Source: Pomphorhynchus laevis
Taxonomy: Eukaryota; Acanthocephala; Palaeacanthocephala; Echinorhynchida; Pomphorhynchidae
Assembly: GCA_012934845.2 (NCBI GenBank)
Contig: WNNJ02000889.1
Coordinates: 89,045 to 153,044 of the forward strand
Length of the DNA stretch: 64,000 nt
Direction of reading: 5' to 3'
In this document: one piece after another, positions 1 to 13,049 of the stretch
Layout: every line of letters starts with the position of its first letter
How positions within the stretch are numbered: the stretch's first letter is position 1
Position numbers and translations under genes: made by a program
Notes under the pieces: generated by a model
Databases searched by the model: none
What the model saw: the letters and a program-made list of their open reading frames with translations, nothing else
Told to the model about the DNA's origin: nothing

Positions 1-3000
1 ATTAGCACTACAGCTTCACCAAACTGAATCATTAGCAAAAGCACTAGCAAATGCCAGCGCAAGGTATCTTAATATCGGCTTACTTCTAATCACAAATGAT
101 GATACCATTCCGCGTGAATTTTTTTAGTAATCATATAATCCCGACGCGAAAGAATGACGAATGCCGGTTCGTCATCACTATGACTCATAGTGCCAGTTCC
201 CTTCCACTGCTGGATGCAGAGGAGGACTGGCAGACGGCAATCAACGAATGAATCGAGTGCATGATGTACTAGAAAATCTCTAGTAACATCGTCTAGAGTA
301 CTGAATTAGCACTACAGCTTCACCAAACTGAATCATTAGCAAAAGCACTAGCAAATGCCAGCGCAAGGTATCTTAATATCGGCTTACTTCTAATCACAAA
401 TGATGATACCATTCCGCGTGAATTTTTTTAGTAATCATATAATCCCGACGCGAAAGAATGACGAATGCCGGTTCGTCATCACTATGACTCATAGTGCCAG
501 TTCCCTTCCACTGCTGGATGCAGAGGAGGACTGGCAGACGGCAATCAACGAATGAATCGAGTGCATGATGTACTAGAAAATCTCTAGTAACATCGTCTAG
601 AGTACTGAATTAGCACTACAGCTTCACCAAACTGAATCATTAGCAAAAGCACTGGCAAATGCCAGCGCAAGTATCTTAATATCGGCTTACTTCTAATCAC
701 AAATGATGATACCATTCCGCGTGAATTTTGTTAGTAATCATATAAGCCCGACGCGAAAGAATGACGAATGCCGGTTCGTCATCACTATGGCTCCTCAGTG
801 CCAGTTCCCTTCCACTGCTAGATGCATAGGACTAGCAGACGGCAATCAACGAATGAATCGAGTGCATGATGTACTAGAAAATCTCTAGTAACATCGTCTA
901 GAGTACTGAATTAGCACTACAGCTTCACCAAACTGAATCATTAGCAAAAGCACTAGCAAATGCCAGCGCAAGGTATCTTAATATCGGCTTACTTCTAATC
1001 ACAAATGATGATACCATTCCGCGTGAATTTTTTTAGTAATCATATAATCCCGACGCGAAAGAATGGTGAATGCCGGTTCGTCATCACTATGACTCATAGT
1101 GCCAGTTCCCTTCCACTGCTGGATGCAGAGGAGGACTGGCAGACGGCAATCAACGAATGAATCGAGTGCATGATGTACTAGAAAATCTCTAGTAACATCG
1201 TCTAGAGTACTGAATTAGCACTACAGCTTCACCAAACTGAATCATTAGCAAAAGCACTAGCAAATGCCAGCGCAAGGTATCTTAATATCGGCTTACTTCT
1301 AATCACAAATGATGATACCATTCCGCGTGAATTTTTTAGTAATCATATAAGCCCGACGCGAAAGAATGACGAATGCCGGTTCGTCATCACTATGACTCAT
1401 AGTGCCAGTTCCCTTCCACTGCTGGATGCAGAGGAGGACTGGCAGACGGCAATCAACGAATGAATCGAGTGCATGATGTACTAGAAAATCTCTAGTAACA
1501 TCGTCTAGAGTACTGAATTAGCACTACAGCTTCACCAAACTGAATCATTAGCAAAAGCACTGGCAAATGCCAGCGCAAGGTATCTTAATATCGGCTTACT
1601 TCTAATCACAAATGGTGATACCATTCCGCGTGAATTTTTAGTAATCATATAAGCCCGACGCGAAAGAATGACGAATGCCGGTTCGTCATCACTATGACTC
1701 ATAGTGCCAGTTCCCTTCCACTGCTGGATGCAGAGGAGGACTGGCAGACGGCAATCAACGAATGAATCGAGTGCATGATGTACTAGAAAATCTCTAGTAA
1801 CATCGTCTAGAGTACTGAATTAGCACTACAGCTTCACCAAACTGAATCATTAGCAAAAGCACTGGCAAATGCCAGCGCAAGGTATCTTAATATCGGCTTA
1901 CTTCTAATCACAAATGATGATACCATTCCGCGTGAATTTTTTAGTAATCATATAAGCCCGACGCGAAAGAATGACGAATGCCGGTTCGTCATCACTATGA
2001 CTCATAGTGCCAGTTCCCTTCCACTGCTGGATGCAGAGGACAACTGGCAGACGGCAATCAACGAATGAATCGAGTGCATGATGTACTAGAAAATCTCTAG
2101 TAACATCGTCTAGAGTACTGAATTAGCACTACAGCTTCACCAAACTGAATCATTAGCAAAAGCACTAGCAAATGCCAGCGCAAGGTATCTTAATATCGGC
2201 TTACTTCTAATCACAAATGATGATACCATTCCGCGTGAATTTTTTTAGTAATCATATAATCCCGACGCGAAAGAATGACGAATGCCGGTTCGTCATCACT
2301 ATGACTCATAGTGCCAGTTCCCTTCCACTGCTGGATGCAGAGGAGGACTGGCAGACGGCAATCAACGAATGAAATCGAGTGCATGATGTACTAGAAAATC
2401 TCTAGTAACATCGTCTAGAGTACTGAATTAGCACTACAGCTTCACCAAACTGAATCATTAGCAAAAGCACTAGCAAATGCCAGCGCAAGGTATCTTAATA
2501 TCGGCTTACTTCTAATCACAAATGATTATACCATTCCGCGTGAATTTTTTTAGTAATCACATAATCCCGACGCGAAAGAATGGTGAATGCCGATTTGTCA
2601 TCACTATGACTCTTCGTGCCAGTTCCCTTCCACTGCTAGGAGCAGAGGAGGACTGGCCGACGGCAATCAACGAATGAATCGAGTGCATGATGTATTAGAA
2701 AATCTCTAGTAACATCGTCTAGAGTACTGAATTAGCACTACAGCTTCACCAAACTGAATCATTAGCAAAAGCACTAGCAAATGCCAGCGCAAGGTATCTT
2801 AATATCGGCTTACTTCTAATCACAAATGATGATACCATTCCGCGTGAATTTTTTTATTAATCATATAAGCCCGACGCGAAAGAATGACGAATGCCGGTTC
2901 GTCATCACTATTACTCATAGTGCCAGTTCCCTTCCACTTCTGGATGCAGAGGAGGACTGGCAGACGGCAATCAACGAATGAATCGAGTGCATGATGTACT

Positions 3001-6000
3001 AGAAAATCTCTAGTAACTTCATCTAGAGTACTGAATTAGCACTACAGCTTCACCAAACTGAATCATTAGCAAAAGCACTTGCAAATGCCAGCGCAACTAT
3101 CTTGATATCGGCTTACTTCTAATCACAAATGATGATACCATTCCGCGTGAATTTTGTTAGTAATCATATAAGCCGACGCAAAAGAATGGTGAATGCCGGT
3201 TCGTCATCACTATGGCTCCTCAGTGCCAGTTCCCTTCCACTGCTAGATGCATAGGACTAGCAGACGGCAATCAACGAATGAATCGAGTGCATGATGTACT
3301 AGAAAATCTCTAGTAACATCGTCTAGAGTACTGAATTAGCACTACAGCTTCACCAAACTGAATCATTAGCAAAAGCACTAGCAAATGCCAGCGCAAGGTA
3401 TCTTAATATCGGCTTACTTCTAATCACAAATTATGATATCATTCCGCGTGAATTTTTTTAGTAATCATATAATCCCGACGCGAAAGAATGGTGAATGCCG
3501 GTTCGTCATCACTATGACTCATAGTGCCAGTTCCCTTCCACTGCTGGATGCAGAGGAGGACTGGCAGACGGCAATCAACGAATGAATCGAGTGCATGATG
3601 TATTAGAAAATCTCTAGTAAGATCGTCTAGAGTACTGAATTAGCACTACAGCTTCACCAAACTGAATCATTAGTCAAAGCACTAGCAAATGCCAGCGCAA
3701 GGTATCTTAATATCGGCTTATTTCTAATCACAAATTATGATATCATTCCGCGTGAATTTTTTTAGTAATCATATAATCCCGACGCGAAAGAATGGTGAAT
3801 GCCGGTTCGTCATCACTATGACTCATAGTGCCAGTTCCCTTCCACTGCTGGATGCAGAGGAGGACTGGCAGACGGCAATCAACGAATGAATCGAGTGCAT
3901 GATGTACTAGAAAATCTCTAGTAACATCGTCTAGAGTACTGAATTAGCACTACAGTTTCACCAAACTGAATCGTTAGCAAAAGCACTAGCAAATGCCAGC
4001 GCAAGGTATCTTAATATCGGCTTACTTCTAATCACAAATGATTATACCTATCTGCGTGAATTTTTTTATTAATCATATAAGCCCAACGCGAAAGAATGAC
4101 GAATGCCGTTTTGTCATCACTATGACTCATAGTGCCAGTTCCCTTCCACTGCTGGATGCAGAGGAGGACTGGCAGACGGCAATCAACGAATGAATCAAGT
4201 GCATGATGTATTAGAAAATCTCTAGTAACATCGTCTAGAGTACTGAATTAGCACTACAGCTTCACCAAACTGAATCATTAGCAAAAGCACTAGCAAATGC
4301 CAGCGCAAGGTATCTTAATATCGGCTAACTTCTAATCACAAATGATGATACCATTCCGCGTGAATTTTTTATTAATCATATAAGCCCGACGCGAAAGAAT
4401 GACGAATGCCGGTTCGTCATCACTATGGCTCCTCAGTGCCAGTTCCCTCCCACTGCTGGATGCAGAGGAGGACTGTCATACGGCAATCAACAAATGAATC
4501 GAGTGCATGATGTACTAGAAAATCTCTAGTAACATCGTCTAGAGTACTGAATTAGCACTACAGCTTCACCAAACTGAATCTTTAGGAAAAGCACTGGCAA
4601 ATGCCAGCGCAAATATCTTAATATCGTCTTACTTCTAATCACAAATGATGATACCATTCCGCGTGAATTTTGTTAGTAATCATATAAGCTCGACTCGAAA
4701 GAATGACGAATGCCGGTTCGTCATCACTATTTGCTCCTTAGTGCCAGTTCCCTCCCACTGCTGGATGCAGAGGAGGACTGGCAGACGGCAATCAACAAAT
4801 GAATCTAGTGCATGATGTACTATAAAAGCTCTAGTAACATCGTCTAGAGTACTGAATTTGCACTACAGCTTCACCAAACTGAATCATTAGCAAAAGCACT
4901 AGCAAATGCCTGCGCAAGTATCTCAATATCGGCTTACTTCTAATCACAAATGATGATACCATTCCGCGTGAATTTTTAGTAATCATATAATCCCGACGCG
5001 AAAGAATGACGAATGCCGGTTCGTCATCACTATGACTCATCGTGCCAGTTCCCTTCCACTGCTGGATGCAGAGGAGGACTGGCAGTCGGCATTCAACGAA
5101 TGAATCGAGTGCATGATGTACTAGAAAATCTCTAGTAACATCGTCTAGAGTACTGAATTAGCACTGCAGCTTCACCAAACTGAATCATTAGCAAAAGCAC
5201 TAGCAAATGCCAGCGCAAGGTATCTTAATATCGGCTTACTTCTAATCACAAATGATGATACCATTCCGCGTGAATTTTTTTATGAATCATATTAGCCCGA
5301 CGCGAAAGAATTACGAATGCCGGTTCGTCATCACTATGACTCATAGTGCCAGTTCCCTTCCACTGCTGGATGCAGAGGAGGACTGGCAGACGGCAATCAA
5401 CGAATGAATCGAGTGCATGATGTACTAGAAAATCTCTAGTAACATCGTCTAGAGTTCTGAATTAGCACTACAGCTTCACCAAACTGAATCATTAGCAAAA
5501 GCACTGGCAAATGCCAGCGCAAGTATCTTAATATCGGCTTACTTCTAATCACAAATGATGATACCATTCCGCGTGAATTCTTTTAGTAATCATATAATCC
5601 CGACGCGAAAGAATGACGAATGCCGGTTCGTCATCACTTTGACTCATAGTGCCAGTTCCCTTCCACTGCTGGATGCAGAGGAGGACTGGCAGACGGCAAT
5701 CAACGAATGAATCGAGTGCATGATGTACTAGAAAATCTCTAGTAACATCGTCTAGAGTTCTGAATTAGCACTACAGCTTCACCAAACTGAATCATTAGCA
5801 AAAGCACTGGCAAATGCCAGCGCAAGTATCTTAATATCGGCTTACTTCTAATCACAAATGATGATACCATTCCGCGTGAATTTTTTTAGTAATCATATAA
5901 TCCCGACGCGAAAGAATGACGAATGCCGGTTCGTCATCACTTTGACTCATAGTGCCAGTTCCCTTCCACTGCTGGATGCAGAGGAGGACTGGCAGACGGC

Positions 6001-6600
6001 AATCAACGAATGAATCGAGTGCATGATGTACTAGAAAATCTCTAGTAACATCGTCTAGAGTACTGAATTAGCACTACAGCTTCACCAAACTGAATCATTA
6101 GCAAAAGCACTGGCAAATGCCAGCGCAAGTATCTTAATATCGGCTTACTTCTAATCACAAATGATGATACCATTCCGCGTGAATTTTTTTAGTAATCATA
6201 TAATCCCGACGCGAAAGAATGACGAATGCCGGTTCGTCATCACTATGGCTCCTCAGTGCCAGTTCCCTCCCACTGCTGGATGCAGAGGAGGACTGGCAGA
6301 CGTCAATCAACGAATGAATCGAGTGCATGATGTATTAGAAAATCTCTAGTAACATCGTCTAGAGTACTGAATTAGCACTACAGCTTCACCAAACTGAATC
6401 ATTAGCAAAAGCACTGGCAAATGCCAGCGCAAGGTATCTTAATATCGGTTTACTTCTAATCACAAATGGTGATATCATTCCGCGTGAATTTTTAGTAATC
6501 ATATAAGCCCGACGCGAAATGATGACGAATGCCGGTTCGTCATCACTATGACTCATCAGTGCTAGTTCCCTTCCACTCCTTGATGCAGAGGAGGAATGGT
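1..6600. repeat. 304-bp satellite DNA array, about 21.5 monomers
   Basis: Head-to-tail monomers start with 'attagcactacagcttcacc' at 1, 305, 609, 910 and so on, with a period of about 304 bp and small indels. The array is already running at base 1, so it extends past the left edge. At least two sub-types are mixed: one has 'atggctcctcagtgcc' and a shortened 'gatgcataggactagcag' (609-909, about 3,043-3,344), the other has 'atgactcatagtgcc'. Short open frames occur in several monomers on both strands, but stops and indels break them in neighbouring copies, so I do not call them genes. About 100 bp of each monomer matches one arm and the flank of the foldback element at 62,898-63,071. Confidence 0.97.
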
Positions 6601-6611
6601 GTTTACGAAAA

Positions 6612-6652
6612 GGCATTCGTCATTCTTTCGCTTCGGGCTTATATGATTACTA
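6612..6652 (-). repeat. Inverted satellite fragment ending the array
   Basis: Directly after the last monomer, the segment reading 'ggcattcgtcattctttcgc' and on to 'gggcttatatgattacta' is the reverse complement of the monomer stretch that starts 'tagtaatcatataagcccga'. The forward copy lies at about 6,490-6,530, so the array end is an inverted-repeat arm. AT-rich DNA without recognisable content follows. Confidence 0.85.
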
Positions 6653-9600
6653 AATTAATTAGATAATAATGACTTTATTTATCTCGCCAATTAAATGTCA
6701 TTTGTAATTTAATTGACAATGTAATTAAATTAATTAGTTTATTATTGATAAATAATAATTTTATAAATTTATAAATAAATTTTTACAATTGATATTATAT
6801 ATATTTATATAATTAATTACATTTAATTAATATTTTAATGTAATATCTGTATAATTTTTGAGATGAATGTGAACCTCAAGTTAGCCCTTTTTACATCGTT
6901 CTTACAGTTTTATAAGTAGTTTTCTGCAACCCGTCTGTAATTGGCTATCATAATATAAAATAAATATATTTTCATTCAATAGAGTACATGGTGGTCTCCA
7001 TTAGCAAGGTAATTTTGCACTACATTTTAAAGTTAATTGTTAACCTTTCGAAATCAAGTGCGCAGATTGGCAAAATATTGTAATTTAGCCATTTCATACA
7101 TATCCAAATGCATATTTTATACAGTCACTAATAAAATACACGTATTATTTGTATTATTTAGCCGTATTAATTAGCCGTATTATTATTGAAATAATAATTA
7201 AATAATTTAAATAAAATTTTATTATATAATAAAAGAAATATGTGTGTTATATACAAATTATTTATTAATATATTTATTAATTTATGTATTTTGGCAAAAT
7301 ATTGTAATTTAGTTATGATTTATCAAAATCATGACTAAATATTTTTATAGTTTAGGACTATCAAAAGGATTAGTCCTAAACTATTGGTGTTACTCAACTA
7401 ATTTGCGGTTGCAAATTTGCATTAAATGTGCATTAAATTTTAACTTCAACTAAAATTTAGCTTCAATTTTTCTTTTTTAAGTTTTGCTCCTTTAAAGAAA
7501 AAATTATCTTATTACTTTAGTTTCTTTTAAGTTTAAAGAAATCTCTTTTATTCTTTAAATTCCTTTTTATTACGATCGCTTAAAATATCAAGGTAGTTTA
7601 CTTTATAAATTCTATAAAGTAAATATATTATTATATTATATATTATACTCTATAATTATAGAATATTCTATAATATATTCTTGTTTCGATCAATATACTT
7701 TTAAGTTGATAGTTTCGTAAATATAGTATTTTTATAGAGTACTTTTAATGTGTATAAAGAGAGTATTTTAATATATTAGACATATTATATATTAGACATA
7801 TTATATATTAGACATATAATATATACACATATTTTAATGTGTATAATATAGTATTTTAATAATAGATTACTTTTAATATGTGGATTAAATACTGGTGAAA
7901 AATAAATATCATTGTTAGAACAAATAATTTAATGTTGAAATTTCAAATGACGTCAATTTTTGTAAATTTGTGGTAATTAATATTAGCTATCCGTTTTAGT
8001 ATAGGATCGATAGCAAATTTTAGCTGAATAACCTTTTACTTTTTATCAGCTATGCGTTATCATTTTTAGCATTCAATCCATTAGTCGTTAACTTTACATT
8101 TATTGGATTCTAGATTTGTAATAAAATAAAAGTTTCAACCGATCAGACTATAATTAAAGCTTTATTGCAATCGACCAAACTAAAATTAAATCTTTATTGT
8201 ACTCAATCAAGCTAGAATTTGAGCTTTATTCAATTAGAATTAAGGGGTATTGAAATATTCGATATAAATTTTTTATTTTGTATGGACCACGAAATATAAA
8301 ATTTTGTGATCAACACAATTTGGTTCTTTTGGTTTTTACATGTTTCCTAGTAAATTAAAATTTATTTAGAATAATTTTTAAATATTTTTAATTTATGTCA
8401 AAAATCCACTTTATCATTTGCTAAAATGTTCAACTTTATTGTGAATATTTTTTCAAGTTCTTACATTAAATTATTTTTTGCTTTTGGTGTTACTCAGCTA
8501 ATTCGCGGTTGCAAATTTGAAGAAGGCGAATTTCAAAGCTCTATAGTTTACGCTAAAAACAAAGGTTTATTTATAATCACATGAGGATCACCACAATGAA
8601 TATTGTGGTGATCCATAATTTATTCACCATAATTGAATATTCACCATAATTAAATATTATGGACATAATATTCACCATAATATTATTGAACATAATATTA
8701 ACCATAATTGAATATTTGAATTCAATTAAAAAATGGCATCAAAAATGTTCATTTGCTTAAATAATTTAAAATGTTCATTTTTTAAATAATCAATTAAATA
8801 ATTTATTTTATGAATATTTTAATATTTTAAATAATATTTTAAAAGAATATTATAATTAGAATAGAGATAGTCTAAGGATCTAGTCTATAGTCTAATAGAA
8901 TATCTAAGGATCTGAGATAGTCTATGAAAAGACTATCCTTACGGCTGATTCAAGCCGGACAATTATTTAGCAGTTGATCGACGAATGTCGAACATACGTT
9001 GCCCGGGCCGCTCCACGAAGAGGCTAATTGGCAATAGGTGTTAGTTTATGACTTAATTGACTGACACCTAGCGGCCCATTTGTACTTAGTGCTAATACTA
9101 ATTTGTACTGAGTGTCAATACTAAGTGCATTAGATAGATAGTACAGTTTGGTAAAATATTGTATTGGATCATTCTTGCACTAGTAGAGAATTTGTTGGTC
9201 ATTTGTAAGTCTAACAACTGATCACGGACTATTTCTAACGGACATCTAGTTGTATCTTGTTGATCTAAAAATCCCGAACATTTTTGATATGTATAGATGA
9301 TGGATGATATGATATACTTTTACAGCTATGATTTAATGTGAAGTTAGGCATACGTTTAATAAATATATTATTTATTAATATATTATTATTTATATAAATA
9401 TATAAAATATATATTCATTAATATATAATTTTTATATGTAATATTATTTTCATATTAAAGATTATTGAAGGAACTTTGATAAAAATTAGTTAAAAGTTTA
9501 GTATAATTTTTAAATTAGTTAATTTTTATAATATAATTAATAATTATAATATAATTATAATTATTTTATATATTTTTTAAATTCAATTTATAAATAAAAA
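6653..9600. other. AT-rich DNA without a recognised gene
   Basis: The stretch is mostly A/T runs and short palindromes. A more GC-balanced patch at 8,930-9,130 is open in several frames on both strands and contains a small inverted repeat (aggtgtta...tgacacct near 9,036-9,070). I could not assemble a convincing exon from it. Confidence 0.6.
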
Positions 9601-9672
9601 AGCTCAAAAGGTAAGTCTCATAGCGGGCAAAATTATAAAACAATAGGTTGACGTTTTCATACTCCATTTAAG

Positions 9673-9800
9673 GTCAGCTGGTATGCTGCAATCATTTACC
9701 CGGCAACGATGAAAATCTAAGATTTTCTGAACAGGAGGAAAATCCTCGTATGCAAAAAAAAGGTAGCACGGCCAAGCGTAAAACCAATAACCAGCTTTAA
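9673..9800 (+). CDS. Possible internal exon of an unrecognised gene
   Basis: After an in-frame stop and an AG, one frame stays open for 42 codons (QLVCCNHLPGNDENLRFSEQ and on) to a TAA at 9,798. It is polar, with charged and basic residues near its end, and is more GC-balanced than its surroundings. It lies 200 bp upstream of the exon at 9,999 on the same strand. I found no donor whose phase joins the two cleanly, because the available GT sites give phase 1 or 0 and the next exon needs phase 2. The link is therefore unproven. The opposite strand also has a 69-codon open frame (9,604-9,813), so coding on either strand is uncertain. Confidence 0.25.
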
Positions 9801-9998
9801 TCTGCATATACATTCGGCATAAGTTCGATTTTGCTGTTTAACTCATTGTAATCGGTTAACTGAATTTAACTAATTGTATTATTATTTTATAATAATATAA
9901 TTATAATTTTATAATTATATAAATATTTTATAATATATTGATATTTTATACGAATAAGAAACGATTTTAAATGCAGTCTATATGTGATTTTAATTTAG

Positions 9999-10605
9999 AA
10001 ACTTTAATGACAGAATCAGACAAGCATCCGAGAAGTATGCTAGATTTCTGCAGCCATCATTAAGTAAACGATGCAGACCTTTAGAACCTTCATTGCGACC
10101 GATTGTCTTGATGACAAATATTTTACGGCAATTGCTACTTAATCAAACTTCCTATACAACCAGCAGCGAACAGTCGTTGCAAGTTCAATCGACTAGTTTA
10201 TTAAATGATCAGCAGCAAAACTGTAAAAATGAAGTTGGTAGTATATCGACCACTATAGAGGAATCATGCTCTAAAGGGTCAGATTTCAACAACGATGTTG
10301 AAATGGACTACGACGAAAATTCTACAAATGCTCCTTTACAGACTGCAAGTGAAACATGTCAATTATCGGATGTTCGATCAGCGGTAAGTGAACCACCAAA
10401 TTGTGAAAAGCCTCAAAATTTAAACTCTCAAATATCTCCGTTAAAGAGCAATAAGAAATTTTTTGCTAAACAAGACCCCAATAGTACCAATAAATCGCGT
10501 CAGATAAATATTCAATCCTCTTTAACTACAGGAACCGAAGAGTCATTTCGTGAAAGCATAAGCCAAAGGCTACGAAGTAGACGGAAACTCAAAAGTCAAA
10601 AATAA
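9999..10605 (+). CDS. 3' exon of an unrecognised Ser/Asn-rich protein
   Basis: An open frame runs from a splice-acceptor-like site (ttttaatttag, AG at 9,997-9,998; upstream in-frame stop at 9,991) to TAA at 10,603-10,605, about 200 codons. No ATG lies near its start, so it reads as a terminal exon entered in phase 2. The first 50 residues are basic and well mixed (RNFNDRIRQASEKYARFLQP). The middle is rich in Ser, Asn, Gln and acidic residues with no hydrophobic segment, and the end is basic (RLRSRRKLKSQK). The composition suggests a disordered, possibly nuclear protein. I do not recognise the family. The exon stands out from AT-rich flanks by its base composition. The upstream exons are not identified. 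Confidence 0.55.
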
Positions 10606-11229
10606 CGGGTGTAATTTAAAAAGAGCAAACGGGAGAATGAACGTTTGAAACATGCGCGCGTATTTTTGTCTTTCCATATATATTTAGCTAATCGGTGGTA
10701 GTATTTTCTTGTGACTGATCCGCATAAAAATCCTTTCACATGTAATGACATTTAAATTTTAAATTGTCTTTGTGTAAATAAACTAATGATAAGCTATTTT
10801 TGGAATTCTGTTTGAGAATTCTGTTTGAATACTCATATTTAATCATATTTTTTGTAATACGGAGACAATTGATTATATCAATTTCCCTTTAAATATTGAG
10901 CTTTAAACAATAATAACAATTTTATAATTTGTTTTAAAAGTTATAAAAACAGATATAGGGGAAGCAAGAAAATATAAAAAAACTGAACTATAAAAAAATA
11001 TAAACTATGATTTATATAATAAACATATAATCATAACCATATAACCTAATAATCAACCTATAATTATAATTATTTGTTAATTATAAGTTTAACCTTATAA
11101 TTTTTATTATAAGGTTAAAAGAAAAGATTTTACAGAAAATAACAAAAATATTTTTGCAATATCCAAAATCATTGAAATATCTTCTATATTAAAAGAAGAT
11201 ATTTTAAAAGCTATAATAACTTCTCTACT
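10606..11229. other. AT-rich 3' flank with a diverged repeat copy
   Basis: No gene is seen. At 10,950-11,030 a degenerate version of the following 102-bp repeat is visible (acagatataggggaagcaagaaaatataa). Confidence 0.6.
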
Positions 11230-11790
11230 AAATGATATCGAGGAAGCGAGATAATATAAATGTACATTATTGTATAATTTAAGCGATTATTTATGTAATT
11301 GACCTGATTATAAGGTAAAAAGAGATATAGAGACAGATATTGAGGAAGCAAGAAAATATAAATGTACATTATTGTATAATTTAAACGATTATTTATGTAA
11401 TTGACCTGATTATAAGGTAAAAAGAGATATAGAGACAGATATTGAGGAAGCAAGAAAATATAAATGTACATTATTGTATAATTTAAACGATTATTTATGT
11501 AATTGACCTGATTATAAGGTAAAAAGAGATATAGAGACAGATATTGAGGAAGCAAGAAAATATAAATGTACATTATTGTATAATTTAAACGATTATTTAT
11601 GTAATTGACCTGATTATAAGGTAAAAAGAGATATAGAGACAGATATTGAGGAAGCAAGAAAATATAAATGTACATTATTGTATAATTTAAACGATTATTT
11701 ATGTAATTGACCTGATTATAAGGTAAAAAGAGATATAGAGACAGATATTGAGGAAGCAAGAAAATATAAATGTACATTATTGTATAATGT
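11230..11790. repeat. 102-bp tandem repeat, about 5.5 copies
   Basis: The unit contains 'gaggaagcaagaaaatataa' followed by 'atgtacattattgtataatt', and successive copies are almost identical after a diverged first one. The period is a multiple of three and one minus-strand frame has no stop, which produces a 188-codon open frame (11,211-11,777) of five 34-residue blocks rich in Tyr, Ile and Leu. I treat that frame as a by-product of the repeat. Confidence 0.95.
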
Positions 11791-11971
11791 ATGCATGCCT
11801 GTAACGAATTAAATCAAAATCGTTCATGCTTTAGAGCCGGCATAAATTCAATAATCGGCAAGGGTGAGTACCTATTTCACAATATCCATAATAAAATGAA
11901 CGCTCTTTTTACGAGAAAATTATTTTAAATAATTTCTTTCAAAATTATTATTCTTTAATTTACAAAATATT

Positions 11972-12120
11972 AATTTTAAAAATAAAAATTACTTAAATTT
12001 ATTAAATATTTATTTAATAATATCAAGTTTTATCGTTAATATTATTTACTGAAAAATGAAATGATTTTATATTCAAAAATTATTTTATATCTAAATTTAT
12101 TGTTTCAATTAAAATAATTT
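11972..12120 (+). repeat. Direct repeat, left copy
   Basis: About 150 bp (attttaaaaataaa...caattaaaataattt) recurs almost unchanged and in the same direction at 12,622-12,769. The two copies bracket the calmodulin-like pseudogene and a hairpin. They may be LTR-like ends or a large duplication. Confidence 0.85.
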
Positions 12121-12176
12121 AAAAGTTTCAAAACGTGTATCACTATTCTCGATGTAATTCACTGTATTCAATCTTC

Positions 12177-12373
12177 CTATCAGATGTTATCCTAGTCGAC
12201 CTCGTAGATCATGACTCGAATCTCAGCTTCTGTCGGGTTCTTTAACAGAAACCGAATCGTGCTGTCAGTCTGTTCAGTCGACATTGTGCATTCGTCATCC
12301 CTCTCGAAAAGCAGAAAAGCCTCCTCGAGTTCAGTAAACTGCTTTTCAGAAAATTGATCAATTGATCTACCAT
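12177..12373 (-). pseudogene. Calmodulin-like EF-hand pseudogene
   Basis: From an ATG at 12,373 the minus strand reads MVDQL. After a one-frame shift it reads SEKQFTELEEAFLLFERD, then NPTEAEIRVMIYEVD, a stop, and DNI. This follows the N-terminal part of calmodulin (helix, first EF-hand loop, NPTEAEL..MINEVD segment). The first loop has changed residues (FERDDECTMSTEQ where calmodulin has FDKDGDGTITTKE), so calcium binding would be impaired. There is one frameshift near 12,356 and an in-frame TAG at 12,192-12,194 before the second loop. No introns are seen, so it may be a retrocopy. It is bracketed by 150-bp direct repeats. The calmodulin relationship is clear to me by pattern; the breaks are seen directly. 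Confidence 0.8.
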
Positions 12374-12516
12374 TTCACAATCCACATGCCCCTCTGAATT
12401 AATTGAACCGCCGTTGAAGCCACTGTACAGATCAGTTTGATCACTGGCGGTATCCTTGAATTCAGTAAACTACTTGATATTATAAAATACTCGATATTAA
12501 TATTTAGAAAATTAAT

Positions 12517-12583
12517 TTTAAATTGTTGAGATAAAAGGCCCTATCCAGCAGTATGAGTAGGGCCGTTTCTCTCAATAATTTAA
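12517..12583. repeat. Imperfect hairpin, about 65 nt
   Basis: Arms of the form 'ttaaattgttgaga...aggcccta' and 'tagggccgtttctctcaata' fold around a loop of about 12 nt (ccagcagtatga). It lies between the calmodulin-like pseudogene and the right direct repeat. Its size is like a miRNA precursor, but there is no other evidence for processing. Confidence 0.6.
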
Positions 12584-12621
12584 ACAATCCCAAGAGAGGA
12601 TCATTTTGATTTAATGAATTT

Positions 12622-12769
12622 ATTTTAAAAATAAAAAATACTTAAATTTATTAAATATTTATTTAATAATATCAAGTTTTATCGTTAATATTATTTACTG
12701 AAAAATGAAATGATTTTATATTCAAAAATTAATTTACATCTTGGCTTATGGTTTCAATTAAAATAATTA
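12622..12769 (+). repeat. Direct repeat, right copy
   Basis: This is the second copy of the repeat at 11,972-12,120, in the same orientation, with a few substitutions near the end (aatttacatcttggcttatg against attttatatctaaatttatt). Confidence 0.85.
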
Positions 12770-13049
12770 TCTTTAAAATTATTAAAGTAGATATATACAA
12801 AATAATATATCGCAATATTAATATATTACAATATTAATAGCTTATAATACTTGAGTATTATATACTCAATTATATAATGCGTATATAAATGTTTTTATAC
12901 ATTTGCGTAACAACACGTTGTTATATATGAAGTATCTTCGACTGATAGAATAATGCAAATGAATATATATTTTTCAAAATTTAAAACTTTCTATATTTTT
13001 TTATATTTCAAAATATATATTCAATAAATAGTATGAGGGTCTAAGTAAA

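Noticed and set aside
703-888. Repeated short open frames (also 4,831-5,040; 6,161-6,349; 6,386-6,616) in the satellite
   Set aside because: Neighbouring monomers carry stops and 1-2-bp indels in the same frame, so there is no sign of protein selection.
9604-9813. 69-codon minus-strand frame
   Set aside because: The plus strand is also open; the minus product shows no family features and no splice sites of suitable phase.
11211-11777. 188-codon repetitive frame on the minus strand
   Set aside because: It arises because the 102-bp repeat length is a multiple of three; composition is AT-driven and there is no unique coding flank.
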